Below are positions 56,533 to 64,000 of a stretch of 64,000 bases of DNA, in pieces; position 1 is the first letter of the stretch, and the number at the start of each line of letters is the position of its first letter. Source of the stretch: Pseudomonas nitroreducens (GTDB lineage: Bacteria; Pseudomonadota; Gammaproteobacteria; Pseudomonadales; Pseudomonadaceae); contig NZ_JALJXP010000001.1 of the NCBI RefSeq assembly GCF_024170165.1, forward strand, positions 434,001 through 498,000. Reading direction: 5' to 3'. Made by a program: the position numbers and the translations under genes. The notes below the pieces were generated by a model. It was not told the DNA's origin, made no database searches, and saw only the letters and a list, made by a program, of their open reading frames with translations.

Positions 56533-56823
56533 ATGAAGAAACTGCTGTTCGCAGCCATCGTTGCCGCGCTGGCATCCAGCGCACTGGCGGCCCAGGATCC
56601 GGAAGCCGTTTTCAACAGAGCCTGTGGCGCCTGCCACAATGGTCAGTTGCCAATGGCGCCGAAGAAGGGCGACGCCGCCGCTTGGAAGCCACGCCTGGAC
56701 AAGGGCATGGACACGCTGGTGCAACATGTGACCAACGGTTTCAACGCGATGCCGCCTCGCGGCCTGTGCACCGACTGCAGCGCCGAGGATTACCAGACAA
56801 TTATCCAGTGGATGTCGAAGTAA
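56533..56823 (+). CDS. Cytochrome c5-type protein
   Basis: 96 residues from the ATG at 56533 (GAGGATAATC ribosome site). Signal peptide 1-19; haem motif CGACH (31-35); axial Met in NAMPPRG; and a C-terminal Cys pair GLCTDC that marks cytochrome c5. Periplasmic electron carrier. It is followed 47 bases later by cytochrome c4, as in PAO1 from memory. Confidence 0.9.
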   Translation: MKKLLFAAIVAALASSALAAQDPEAVFNRACGACHNGQLPMAPKKGDAAAWKPRLDKGMDTLVQHVTNGFNAMPPRGLCTDCSAEDYQTIIQWMSK

Positions 56824-56869
56824 CTCCCAGGCCTTACTCTTTCACCCTTAGCCGTTATTGGATTAGCTG

Positions 56870-57475
56870 ATGAACAAATTGATCGTGAGTCTGCTGTTGA
56901 CCCTGGGTCTGGTCGGTGTGGCGAACGCCGCTGGCGATGCCAAGGCCGGTCAGGCGAAAGCTGCTGTCTGTGGTGCCTGCCACGGCGCCGATGGCAACAG
57001 CATGGCGCCCAACTTCCCGAAACTGGCCGGGCAGGGTGAGCGTTACCTGCTCAAGCAGATGCACGACATCAAGGACGGCAAGCGCACCGTGCTGGAAATG
57101 ACCGGCCTGCTGACCAACCTCAGCGATGAGGACCTGGCAGATATCGCCGCCTACTTCTCCAGCCAGAACGGCAGCGTCGGCGCCGCCGATCCCAAGCTGG
57201 TGGCCCAGGGTGAAGCCCTGTTCCGCGGCGGCAAGCTCGCCGAAGGCATGCCGGCCTGCACCGGTTGCCACAACCCGGCTGGCCAGGGCAACGCCGAAGC
57301 CGGCTTCCCGCACCTGGGTGGCCAGCACGCGGCCTACACCGCCAAGCAGCTGACCGCCTTCCGCGAAGGCGAGCGCACCAACGACGGCGACGCCATGATC
57401 ATGCGCAGCATCGCCGCAAAGCTGTCCAACAAGGACATCGCCGCGATCTCCAGCTACATCGAAGGCCTGCACTAA
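56870..57475 (+). CDS. cc4: Cytochrome c4 (dihaem)
   Basis: 201 residues. Signal peptide 1-20 and two haem sites, CGACH (34-38) and CTGCH (near 129), with matching axial methionines (Met in EMTGLL / RSIAAK regions). Periplasmic electron carrier to oxidases. It is followed by a strong terminator. Confidence 0.93.
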   Translation: MNKLIVSLLLTLGLVGVANAAGDAKAGQAKAAVCGACHGADGNSMAPNFPKLAGQGERYLLKQMHDIKDGKRTVLEMTGLLTNLSDEDLADIAAYFSSQNGSVGAADPKLVAQGEALFRGGKLAEGMPACTGCHNPAGQGNAEAGFPHLGGQHAAYTAKQLTAFREGERTNDGDAMIMRSIAAKLSNKDIAAISSYIEGLH

Positions 57476-57500
57476 GTCGCCTGGGTGTGAATGCTGGATC

Positions 57501-57532
57501 AAAAAAAAGGGTGGCTTAGGCCACCCTTTTTT
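57501..57532 (+). terminator. Terminator of the cytochrome genes
   Basis: Stem AAAAGGGTGGC / GCCACCCTTTT with loop TTAG, ending in six T. It lies 26 bases past the cytochrome c4 stop. Confidence 0.93.
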
Positions 57533-57639
57533 GCATCCGCCGCCACTACAATGCTCCGAACCGTGTCTGACCCCGACGGTCAAACCGCTACATCCCGCCG
57601 CGCGCAGCGTGGCGGTTCCGCTCAGCCAAGGAGTGAACC

Positions 57640-58281
57640 ATGCGTAACCTGATTTTCACCGCCGCTCTTGCCTTCGCCGGCCTGTTCGCCGTCAACGCGA
57701 ACGCCGCCGACTTCGAAGCGGGCAAGAACTATACCGAGCTGAATCAGGCCGTCCCGGTCTCCCAGCCCGGCAAGATCGAGGTGGTGGAGCTGTTCTGGTA
57801 CGGCTGCCCGCACTGCTATGCGTTCGAACCCACCATCAACCCGTGGGTCGAGAAGCTGCCGGCCGACGTTCACTTCGTGCGTATTCCGGCCATGTTCGGC
57901 GGTCTGTGGAACATCCACGGCCAGCTGTTCCTGACCCTGGAATCCATGGGCGTGGAGAAGAAGGTGCACCACTCGATCTTCGAGAAGCTGCACAACAACC
58001 CGAAAGCCCTGACTACCCCGGAAGAAATGGCTGACTTCGTCGCCGAACAGGGCGTAGACAAGGACAAGTTCCTCAGCACCTACAACTCCTTCGCCATCAA
58101 GGGCCAGATCGAAAAGGCCAAGAAGCTGGCGATGGCCTACCAGATCAGCGGCGTGCCGACCCTGGTGGTCAATGGCAAGTACCGCTTCGACATCGGCTCG
58201 GCCGGTGGCCCGGACGAGGCGCTGCAGCTGGCTGACCAGCTGATCGCCAAGGAACGCGCCAGCGCCAAGGCCGCTCAGTAA
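57640..58281 (+). CDS. dsbA: DsbA periplasmic thiol oxidase
   Basis: 213 residues. Signal peptide 1-22, then thioredoxin fold with catalytic CPHC (56-59) in FWYGCPHCYAFEP and cis-proline loop SGVPTLVV. Introduces disulphides into exported proteins. Ribosome site CAAGGAGTGAACC before ATG at 57640. Confidence 0.95.
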   Translation: MRNLIFTAALAFAGLFAVNANAADFEAGKNYTELNQAVPVSQPGKIEVVELFWYGCPHCYAFEPTINPWVEKLPADVHFVRIPAMFGGLWNIHGQLFLTLESMGVEKKVHHSIFEKLHNNPKALTTPEEMADFVAEQGVDKDKFLSTYNSFAIKGQIEKAKKLAMAYQISGVPTLVVNGKYRFDIGSAGGPDEALQLADQLIAKERASAKAAQ

Positions 58282-58293
58282 GGTCCGACGACG

Positions 58294-59166
58294 ATGCTGC
58301 GCCGGCGGACTCGTGATCGTGTCGCGGGGGCCTGCGTCCCGCGGGTGAATGCCGCCCATGGGACCTCTGCCGGCCTGCCCGACGACGGCCGGCTCCGCCT
58401 GCTCAGCTTCAACATCCAGGTAGGGATCAGTACCGAAAGATACCGCCACTACCTGACCCGCGGCTGGCAGCACCTGCTGCCGGCCGCCGGGCGCGCCAGC
58501 AATCTGCAGCGCATCGGCGAACTGCTCCACGACTACGACGTGGTCGCCCTGCAGGAAGCCGACGGCGGCAGCATTCGCTCCGGCAACATCAACCAGGTCG
58601 AACACCTGGCCCAGCTTGGTGCCTTCCCCTACTGGTACCAGCAGCTCAACCGCAATCTCGGGCGCATCGCCCAGCACAGCAACGGCCTGCTCAGCCGCCT
58701 GCAGCCCACCGCCCTGGAAGACCACCCGCTGCCCGGCCCGCCCGGACGTGGTGCGATCCTCATGCGCTTCGGCGAAGGCCGCGATGCACTGGCCGTGGTG
58801 ATGATGCACCTGGCCCTCGGCGCGCGGACCCGCACCCGGCAGCTCGCCTACATTCGCGAGCTGCTGCAGGACTACCGCCACCACGTGCTGATGGGCGATA
58901 TGAACACCCATGCCACCGACCTGCTGGAAAGCTCGCCGCTGCGCGACCTCCAGCTCATCGCCCCGCAGGTCGAGGCCACTTTCCCCAGCTGGCGCCCGCA
59001 GCGCTGCCTGGACCACATCCTGCTCAGTTCCGAGCTGGCGCTGGAACGCGTCAGTGTCCTCCCGCACCCGATTTCCGACCACCTGCCCGTGGCCGTGGAA
59101 ATCCGCCTGCCGGATGCCCTGCGTTCGTCCTCGTCGCTCGCCTTGCGCGGCGAGGCCCCCGAATGA
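58294..59166 (+). CDS. Endonuclease/exonuclease/phosphatase (EEP) family protein
   Basis: 290 residues. EEP fold: [10 protein letters not shown] start, VVALQEADG (metal Glu), [12 protein letters not shown] and [11 protein letters not shown] with ISDHLPV near the end. No signal peptide is clear. Metal-dependent phosphodiesterase; substrate unknown. The stop overlaps the next start as ATGA, so it is coupled to the cyclase. It is near dsbA but only 12 bases away, so an operon dsbA-EEP-dgcH is possible. Confidence 0.87.
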   Translation: MLRRRTRDRVAGACVPRVNAAHGTSAGLPDDGRLRLLSFNIQVGISTERYRHYLTRGWQHLLPAAGRASNLQRIGELLHDYDVVALQEADGGSIRSGNINQVEHLAQLGAFPYWYQQLNRNLGRIAQHSNGLLSRLQPTALEDHPLPGPPGRGAILMRFGEGRDALAVVMMHLALGARTRTRQLAYIRELLQDYRHHVLMGDMNTHATDLLESSPLRDLQLIAPQVEATFPSWRPQRCLDHILLSSELALERVSVLPHPISDHLPVAVEIRLPDALRSSSSLALRGEAPE

Positions 59167-61181
59167 GTCGCGACGACGACCAACGCTGGAAACAGAAGTA
59201 CCTGGACAACCTCGAGCAGCAGGAAAAGCTCGAGCGCCGCTGGGATGCCCGACTCGACCTGTTGCGTCGCGGTCTGGTGCGCAGCAGTCTGGCCGCCGAA
59301 GGCAGCGACAAGGCGGTAGACGCCTGCATGAAGGAGCTGCGCGAAGTGCTGCGCCGCGACGAGATGGACGCTGGTCTGTCGCGCCTGATCCCGCAGCTGG
59401 AGAAGGCCGTGCTCGACTCCGAGCAGCGCCGCCAGCAACGCATCGAACAGAATGTCGCCGCCCTGACCCAGCTGTCGCAGCAACTGCTGTCCCTGGATAT
59501 GCCGGGCGACGTGCGCAAGCCGCTCAAGCGCCTGTCCAAGGACATTCCCAGCCGCGGCAGTTCCTCCCGCGAACTCCCGGCACTGCTCGGCGAGCTGAGC
59601 CGCCTGCAGCGCCAGGTGCTGGACCATTTCGGCAATGGCGGCGGCGAGCAGCGCCCCGGCTTCCTGCAGCGGCTGTTCGGCAGCCGCGACAACGACAGCG
59701 ATGATGCCGACCTGCCGGAAGCAGCCGCCAGTTCACCAGCTGCGACGGCAGAAGCCGCGGCCAGCGACGAACCGGCGCTGGTTGAGTCATTGCCGGCCGT
59801 CGTCCAACCTGCTGCACCTGCACCTGCACCTGCACCTGCACTGGCTCCGGCCGTGGCGGCTGTTGCTGAAGCAGTTGCCGAACCCATCGTGGCGCGGGTC
59901 GAGGCGCCGGCCCCAGAGCCCGTCGCCACGCCGTCACCGGTGCAACTGGCTGAACCGGTCTCCGTGGCGGAAGCGGCTGCACCTGCACGCGCACCTGCGC
60001 CCGCAGCGGAGCCCGCCACCCACGAAGATTCCAAGCTGCTCGACAGCCTGCCGGTGCCACCCGGTCTGTTCGGCACGCCGGACGACGCGCGCCAGGCCAG
60101 CGATCCTTATTCCCTGCCGCCGCGCCCGGAACCCGGCTACAGTGCCGTGGCGCCGCACATCGAAGCGAGCCTGCTGCGCCTGCTGGACGAGATGCACCTG
60201 CCGGCCGCCCAGCAGATCCAGGCCGAGGAGCTGCGCTCGCGCATCCATGGCAGTCTCAACTGGTACGAACTGGTGCCGGTGCTGGATGACCTGGGCGTCC
60301 TCGTGCTGTCGCTCAACGACAGCGGCCAGCGCGAGTTCGAAGGCTACCTGCACCAGCTCAACGAACGCCTGGGCACGTTCCTCGATGGCCTGCAGGCAGT
60401 CCAGGACAACCACAGCGGCTCCAGCTCCAGCGCCCGCGACCTGGACGACAGCCTGCGCGAACAGGTCAGCGGCCTGAAGGAAAGCGTGCTGGAGGCCACC
60501 GACCTGGAAGGCCTCAAGCGCAATGTCGAGTCGCGCCTGCAGGGCCTGGTCGGCACCATGGACCGCTTCCGCGAGGAGCGCGAAGTCCGTGAGCGCGAAG
60601 TGGGCGAGCGCATCCAGTCGCTGGTGACCCGCGTCGCCAGCATGGAAGAGGAGGCCCGCACCTTCCAGGCGAACATCGAGGATCAGCGCCAGAAGGCCAT
60701 GACCGACGCCCTGACCGGCCTGCCCAACCGCGCCGCGCTGACCGAGCGGCTGGACCTGGAAGTGTCGCGCTGGGAGCGCTACGGCGGCGACCTGCTGCTG
60801 GCAGTGCTGGACGTCGACCACTTCAAGCGCATCAACGACGACTTCGGCCACCTCGCCGGCGACAAGGTGCTGAAGATCATCGCCAACGAACTGGCCAAGC
60901 GCGTGCGCAAGACCGATTTCATCGCCCGTTTCGGTGGCGAGGAGTTCGTCGTGCTGCTGCCGTCCACGCCGCTGGAGGGCGGGCAGCAACTGCTCGACGT
61001 GCTGCGCGGCGCCATCGAGGCCTGCCCGTTCCACTTCAAGGGTGAGCGCCTGAGCATCACCTGCTCGGCGGGCCTGACGGCCTTCCGCGACGGCGAACGA
61101 GCCGAGGCCGCCTTCGAGCGCGCGGACCAGGCGCTTTACCGCGCCAAGCGCGGCGGGCGCAACCGCCTGGAAGTCGACTGA
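59163..61181 (+). CDS. Diguanylate cyclase (DgcH-like) with long helical/low-complexity N-terminus
   Basis: 672 residues. N-terminal helical region (1-170), Ala/Pro/Glu-rich linker (about 180-285) encoded partly by a five-fold CTGCAC repeat, second helical region (about 325-515), then GGDEF domain with [10 protein letters not shown] near the C-terminus and an RxxD inhibitory site (RKTD) five residues before it. Makes c-di-GMP. The GGDEF domain is full. No membrane segments. PA5487/DgcH of P. aeruginosa is of the same length and place, from memory. Confidence 0.9.
   Translation: MSRDDDQRWKQKYLDNLEQQEKLERRWDARLDLLRRGLVRSSLAAEGSDKAVDACMKELREVLRRDEMDAGLSRLIPQLEKAVLDSEQRRQQRIEQNVAALTQLSQQLLSLDMPGDVRKPLKRLSKDIPSRGSSSRELPALLGELSRLQRQVLDHFGNGGGEQRPGFLQRLFGSRDNDSDDADLPEAAASSPAATAEAAASDEPALVESLPAVVQPAAPAPAPAPALAPAVAAVAEAVAEPIVARVEAPAPEPVATPSPVQLAEPVSVAEAAAPARAPAPAAEPATHEDSKLLDSLPVPPGLFGTPDDARQASDPYSLPPRPEPGYSAVAPHIEASLLRLLDEMHLPAAQQIQAEELRSRIHGSLNWYELVPVLDDLGVLVLSLNDSGQREFEGYLHQLNERLGTFLDGLQAVQDNHSGSSSSARDLDDSLREQVSGLKESVLEATDLEGLKRNVESRLQGLVGTMDRFREEREVREREVGERIQSLVTRVASMEEEARTFQANIEDQRQKAMTDALTGLPNRAALTERLDLEVSRWERYGGDLLLAVLDVDHFKRINDDFGHLAGDKVLKIIANELAKRVRKTDFIARFGGEEFVVLLPSTPLEGGQQLLDVLRGAIEACPFHFKGERLSITCSAGLTAFRDGERAEAAFERADQALYRAKRGGRNRLEVD
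59812..59841 (+). repeat. Five-fold CTGCAC hexanucleotide repeat inside the DgcH-like gene
   Basis: Five perfect in-frame units encode alternating Ala-Pro. The length could change by slippage without a frameshift. Confidence 0.75.
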
Positions 61182-61196
61182 TCACACTCCGCTTTC

Positions 61197-61264
61197 TGCA
61201 GGGGCGAGCTTGCTCGCGAACCTCGTCGCTGCCGACGATCATTGCGGACGCAGTCCGCTCCTAC
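61197..61264. repeat. Hybrid REPIN (two arm types)
   Basis: The left arm GGGGCGAGCTTGCTCGCGAA is of the GAGCTTGCTCGC type; the right arm TGCGGACGCAGTCCGCTCC is the inverse of the GGACTnCGTCCGC type. Lies between dgcH-like and glmR. Confidence 0.75.
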
Positions 61265-61361
61265 AGAAAAGCGCTTCCGTTCGTGCGGGAAAATCTTGAC
61301 GAACGAAACAACATAGGTTTTGATTCGGTCTATTATCTTTCGAATCGAAACTTAATAGTTC

Positions 61362-62132
61362 ATGTCGAAACGCAACACACCCCAACGCCGCCACGACATC
61401 CTGGCGCTGCTCGCCGAACAGGGCGAAGTCAGCGTCGACGATCTCGCGCGCCGCTTCGCCACCTCCGAGGTGACCATCCGCAAGGACCTCGCCGCCCTGG
61501 AAGGCAACGGCCTGCTGCTGCGCCGTTACGGTGGCGCGGTGCCGATGCCTCATGAGCTGATCGCCGAGCCGAGCCAGCCGCTGTCGCGCTACAAGCAGGC
61601 CATCGGCCGTGCCGCGGCGGCCTGCATCCGGGAGCACGCGCGGATCATCATCGACAGCGGCAGCACCACCGCCGCGCTGATTCCGGAACTGGGGCGCAAG
61701 CCCGGCCTGGTGGTGATGACCAACTCCCTGAGCGTGGCCAACGCCCTGCGCGAACTGGAGCGCGAGCCGGTGCTGCTGATGACCGGCGGCACCTGGGACC
61801 CGCATTCGGAGTCGTTCCAGGGCCAGGTGGCCGAACAGGTGCTGCGCTCCTACGATTTCGATCAGCTGTTCATCGGCGCCACCGGGCTCGACCTGGAGCG
61901 TGGCACGACGACCTTCAACGAACTGCTGGGCCTGAGCCGGGTCATGGCCGAGGTCGCCCGCGAGGTGATCGTCATGGCCGAGTCCGACAAGCTGGGCCGG
62001 CGCATTCCCAACCTGGAGCTGCCCTGGAGCAGCGTCCAGACCCTGATTACCGACGAACGCCTGAGCGATGACGCGTTCGAACTGATCCAGACGCGCGGCG
62101 TGAAAGTCATCCGCGCGCGCTGCGAAGACTGA
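61362..62132 (+). CDS. glmR: GlmR, DeoR-family regulator of glmS
   Basis: 256 residues. N-terminal DeoR helix-turn-helix (QRRHDILALLAEQGEVSVDDLARRFATSEVTIRKDLAALEGNGLLLR) and C-terminal DeoRC sugar-phosphate domain (IDSGSTTAALIPELG, LMTGGTWDPHSESFQG). It lies 15 bases upstream of glmS, which it is known to regulate in P. aeruginosa. The AT-rich stretch 61300-61360 holds its promoter. Confidence 0.93.
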   Translation: MSKRNTPQRRHDILALLAEQGEVSVDDLARRFATSEVTIRKDLAALEGNGLLLRRYGGAVPMPHELIAEPSQPLSRYKQAIGRAAAACIREHARIIIDSGSTTAALIPELGRKPGLVVMTNSLSVANALRELEREPVLLMTGGTWDPHSESFQGQVAEQVLRSYDFDQLFIGATGLDLERGTTTFNELLGLSRVMAEVAREVIVMAESDKLGRRIPNLELPWSSVQTLITDERLSDDAFELIQTRGVKVIRARCED

Positions 62133-62147
62133 CAGGAGACCCAAGCC

Positions 62148-63983
62148 ATGTGTGGAATCGTAGGCGCCATCGCCGAGCGCAACATCACCCCGATCCTCGT
62201 CGAAGGCCTCAAGCGCCTGGAATACCGTGGCTACGACAGCGCCGGTGTGGCGGTGATCGACAACAGCGGTGCGCTGGATCGCCGCCGCCGCGCCGGCAAG
62301 GTCTCCAGCCTCGAGCAGGCCATTGCCGAGCAGCCGCTGCTGGGTCGCCTGGGCATCGCCCACACCCGCTGGGCCACCCATGGTGCGCCCACCGAGGCCA
62401 ACGCCCACCCGCACTTCTCCAACGGTGAAGTGGCGGTGGTGCACAACGGCATCATCGAGAACTTCGAGCCCCTGCGCGAAATGCTCAAGGCGCGCGGCTA
62501 CGTGTTCACCTCGCAGACCGACACCGAAGTCATCGCCCACCTGCTGCACCTGCGCCTGGGGGAACTGGGCGATCTGACCGTCGCACTCAAGGCCGTGGTC
62601 AAGGAACTGCACGGCGCCTATGGCCTGGCGGTGATCAGCAGCAAGCAGCCCGACCGCATCCTCGCCGCCCGCAGCGGCAGCCCGCTGGTGGTGGGCCTGG
62701 GGCATGGCGAGAATTTCCTCGCCTCCGACCAGCTGGCGCTGCGCCAGGTCACCGACCGCTTCATCTACCTGGAAGAAGGCGACATCGCCGAAATCCGCCG
62801 CGACGGCCTGCAACTGTGGGATGTGAAGGGCAACCCGGTGCAGCGCGAGGAAGTGCGCTACCACGAGGGCGCCGAGGCGGCCGACAAGGGCGGTTATCGC
62901 CACTTCATGCTCAAGGAGATTCACGAGCAGCCGGCCGTGGTGCAGCGCACCCTGGAAGGCCGCCTCGGCACCCAGCAAGTGCTGGTGGACAACTTCGGCC
63001 CGCAGGCCCGCGAGCTGCTGGCCAAGGTGCGCACCGTGCAGATCGTCGCCTGCGGCACCAGCTACCACGCCGGCATGGTCGCCCGTTACTGGCTGGAGAG
63101 TCTGACCGGCATTCCCTGCCAGGTCGAAGTCGCCAGCGAGTTCCGCTACCGCAAGGTCGCGGTGCATCCGGACTCCCTATTCGTCACCATCTCCCAGTCC
63201 GGCGAGACCGCCGACACCCTGGCCGCGCTGCGCTACGCCAAGGAGCTGGGCTTCCTGTCCAGCCTGGCGATCTGCAACGTCGCCACCAGTTCGCTGGTGC
63301 GCGAGTCGGACATGACCCTGTTGACCAACGCCGGCCCGGAAATCGGCGTAGCCTCCACCAAGGCCTTCACCACCCAGCTGGTCGCCCTGCTGCTGTTGAC
63401 CCTGGGCATCGGCCAGGTGCAGAAGCGCCTGGGCGACGGCGTCGAGGCCGAGCTGGTGAGCGAGCTGCGCCGCCTGCCGACCCACCTGGAAGAAGCCCTG
63501 GCGATGGACAAGGTGGTGGAGAAGATCGGCGAGCTGTTCGCCGAGAAGCACCACACCCTGTTCCTCGGCCGCGGCGCGCAGTACCCGGTGGCGATGGAGG
63601 GCGCGCTGAAGCTCAAGGAAATCTCCTATATCCACGCCGAAGCCTACCCGGCCGGCGAGCTCAAGCACGGCCCGCTGGCCCTGGTCGACGCCGACATGCC
63701 GGTGGTCACCGTGGCGCCGAACAACGAGCTGCTGGAGAAACTCAAGTCCAACCTGCAGGAAGTCCGCGCCCGTGGCGGCGAACTGGTGGTCTTCGCCGAA
63801 GGCGGCAGCGGCATCGCCAATGGCGAGGGCACCCACGTGGTGGGCATGCCGGCGATCCACGACTGCCTGGCGCCGATCCTCTACACCGTGCCGCTGCAAC
63901 TGCTGTCCTACTACGTCGCTGTGCTCAAGGGCACCGACGTCGACCAGCCGCGCAACCTGGCCAAGTCGGTGACCGTCGAGTAA
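62148..63983 (+). CDS. glmS: Glucosamine-6-phosphate synthase
   Basis: 611 residues. N-terminal glutaminase with the nucleophile Cys2 (MCGIVGAI) and glutamine-site [10 protein letters not shown]; two SIS domains (about 285-600; [45 protein letters not shown]) and the C-terminal [13 protein letters not shown]. Makes glucosamine-6-phosphate from fructose-6-phosphate and glutamine for cell-wall and LPS synthesis. The attTn7 site of gammaproteobacteria is at the 3' end of glmS, at the far right of the window. Confidence 0.97.
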   Translation: MCGIVGAIAERNITPILVEGLKRLEYRGYDSAGVAVIDNSGALDRRRRAGKVSSLEQAIAEQPLLGRLGIAHTRWATHGAPTEANAHPHFSNGEVAVVHNGIIENFEPLREMLKARGYVFTSQTDTEVIAHLLHLRLGELGDLTVALKAVVKELHGAYGLAVISSKQPDRILAARSGSPLVVGLGHGENFLASDQLALRQVTDRFIYLEEGDIAEIRRDGLQLWDVKGNPVQREEVRYHEGAEAADKGGYRHFMLKEIHEQPAVVQRTLEGRLGTQQVLVDNFGPQARELLAKVRTVQIVACGTSYHAGMVARYWLESLTGIPCQVEVASEFRYRKVAVHPDSLFVTISQSGETADTLAALRYAKELGFLSSLAICNVATSSLVRESDMTLLTNAGPEIGVASTKAFTTQLVALLLLTLGIGQVQKRLGDGVEAELVSELRRLPTHLEEALAMDKVVEKIGELFAEKHHTLFLGRGAQYPVAMEGALKLKEISYIHAEAYPAGELKHGPLALVDADMPVVTVAPNNELLEKLKSNLQEVRARGGELVVFAEGGSGIANGEGTHVVGMPAIHDCLAPILYTVPLQLLSYYVAVLKGTDVDQPRNLAKSVTVE

Positions 63984-64000
63984 GCCGGCCGGTATAGCTC

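Noticed and set aside
7497..61264. CRISPR array from recurring palindromes
   Set aside because: Copies are scattered singly or in pairs with no regular spacing or spacers; they are REP-type repeats, and no cas genes exist.

Overview
The window is high-GC chromosomal DNA that reads as a Pseudomonas of the P. aeruginosa / P. nitroreducens-citronellolis kind. This rests on the combination of a siaABCD operon, an Aer2-type che2 cluster, a tonB2-exbB-exbD operon, a split class II ribonucleotide reductase (nrdJa/nrdJb), an ErsA-like sRNA between polA and engB, and a glmR-glmS pair. The species is an inference. PAO1 comparisons are from memory, not from a search. I saw no tRNA, rRNA, CRISPR array, prophage or IS transposase.

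Layout: 1-59 start of a cut-off exported protein. 134-940 NYN-LOTUS protein. 1030-4771 siaDCBA (minus), a phospho-switch controlling a diguanylate cyclase. 4962-13944 a complete second chemotaxis cluster (minus): mcp, a 16-codon mini-ORF, cheY, cheA, cheW, soluble haem-PAS receptor, cheR, cheD, cheB. 14341-20688 8-oxoguanine deaminase, short-chain dehydrogenase, a FetAB-like ABC pair, an MHS-type MFS transporter and an AraC regulator (all minus). 21265-24167 a Tsx-like channel, an unknown secreted protein, a RutR-like TetR regulator and an IMPACT/YigZ protein (plus). 24640-31289 a dCache chemoreceptor and xdhC-xdhB-xdhA (minus). 31766-34091 ahpC and ahpF (plus). 34254-38577 cardiolipin synthase, amidase, RBBP9-type hydrolase and ChaC (minus). 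39038-41022 exbD-exbB-tonB2 (minus). 41449-43945 metQ-metI-metN (minus). 44140-46651 lipoprotein and znuB-znuC-zur (minus), with divergent znuA. 48175-51026 nrdJa-nrdJb. 51316-52588 thrB and a DUF2782 protein (minus). 52663-55416 polA, then the ErsA-like sRNA, engB (minus), cytochromes c5 and c4, dsbA, an EEP-family protein, a DgcH-like cyclase, glmR and glmS.

Themes: two signalling modules (Sia c-di-GMP switch, Che2/Aer2) lie side by side. A purine theme (8-oxoguanine deaminase, nucleoside channel, RutR-like regulator, dCache receptor, xanthine dehydrogenase) is scattered over 14-31 kb. Metal and envelope functions (TonB, Met, Znu) and redox functions (AhpCF, cytochromes, DsbA) follow. Intergenic DNA carries two families of palindromic repeats: GTAGGAGCG-type REP/REPINs and a roughly 110-150 bp element flanked by CCCTCTCCC palindromes.

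I found no gene cluster I would call a wholly new system. The best leads are three repeated FGFF(D)DAPG motifs in the CheA linker, a 16-codon ORF with a strong ribosome site inside the che2 operon, the paired-palindrome repeat element, a cluster of DnaA-box-like sites at 24.2-24.6 kb, and the purine-sensing/catabolism grouping.
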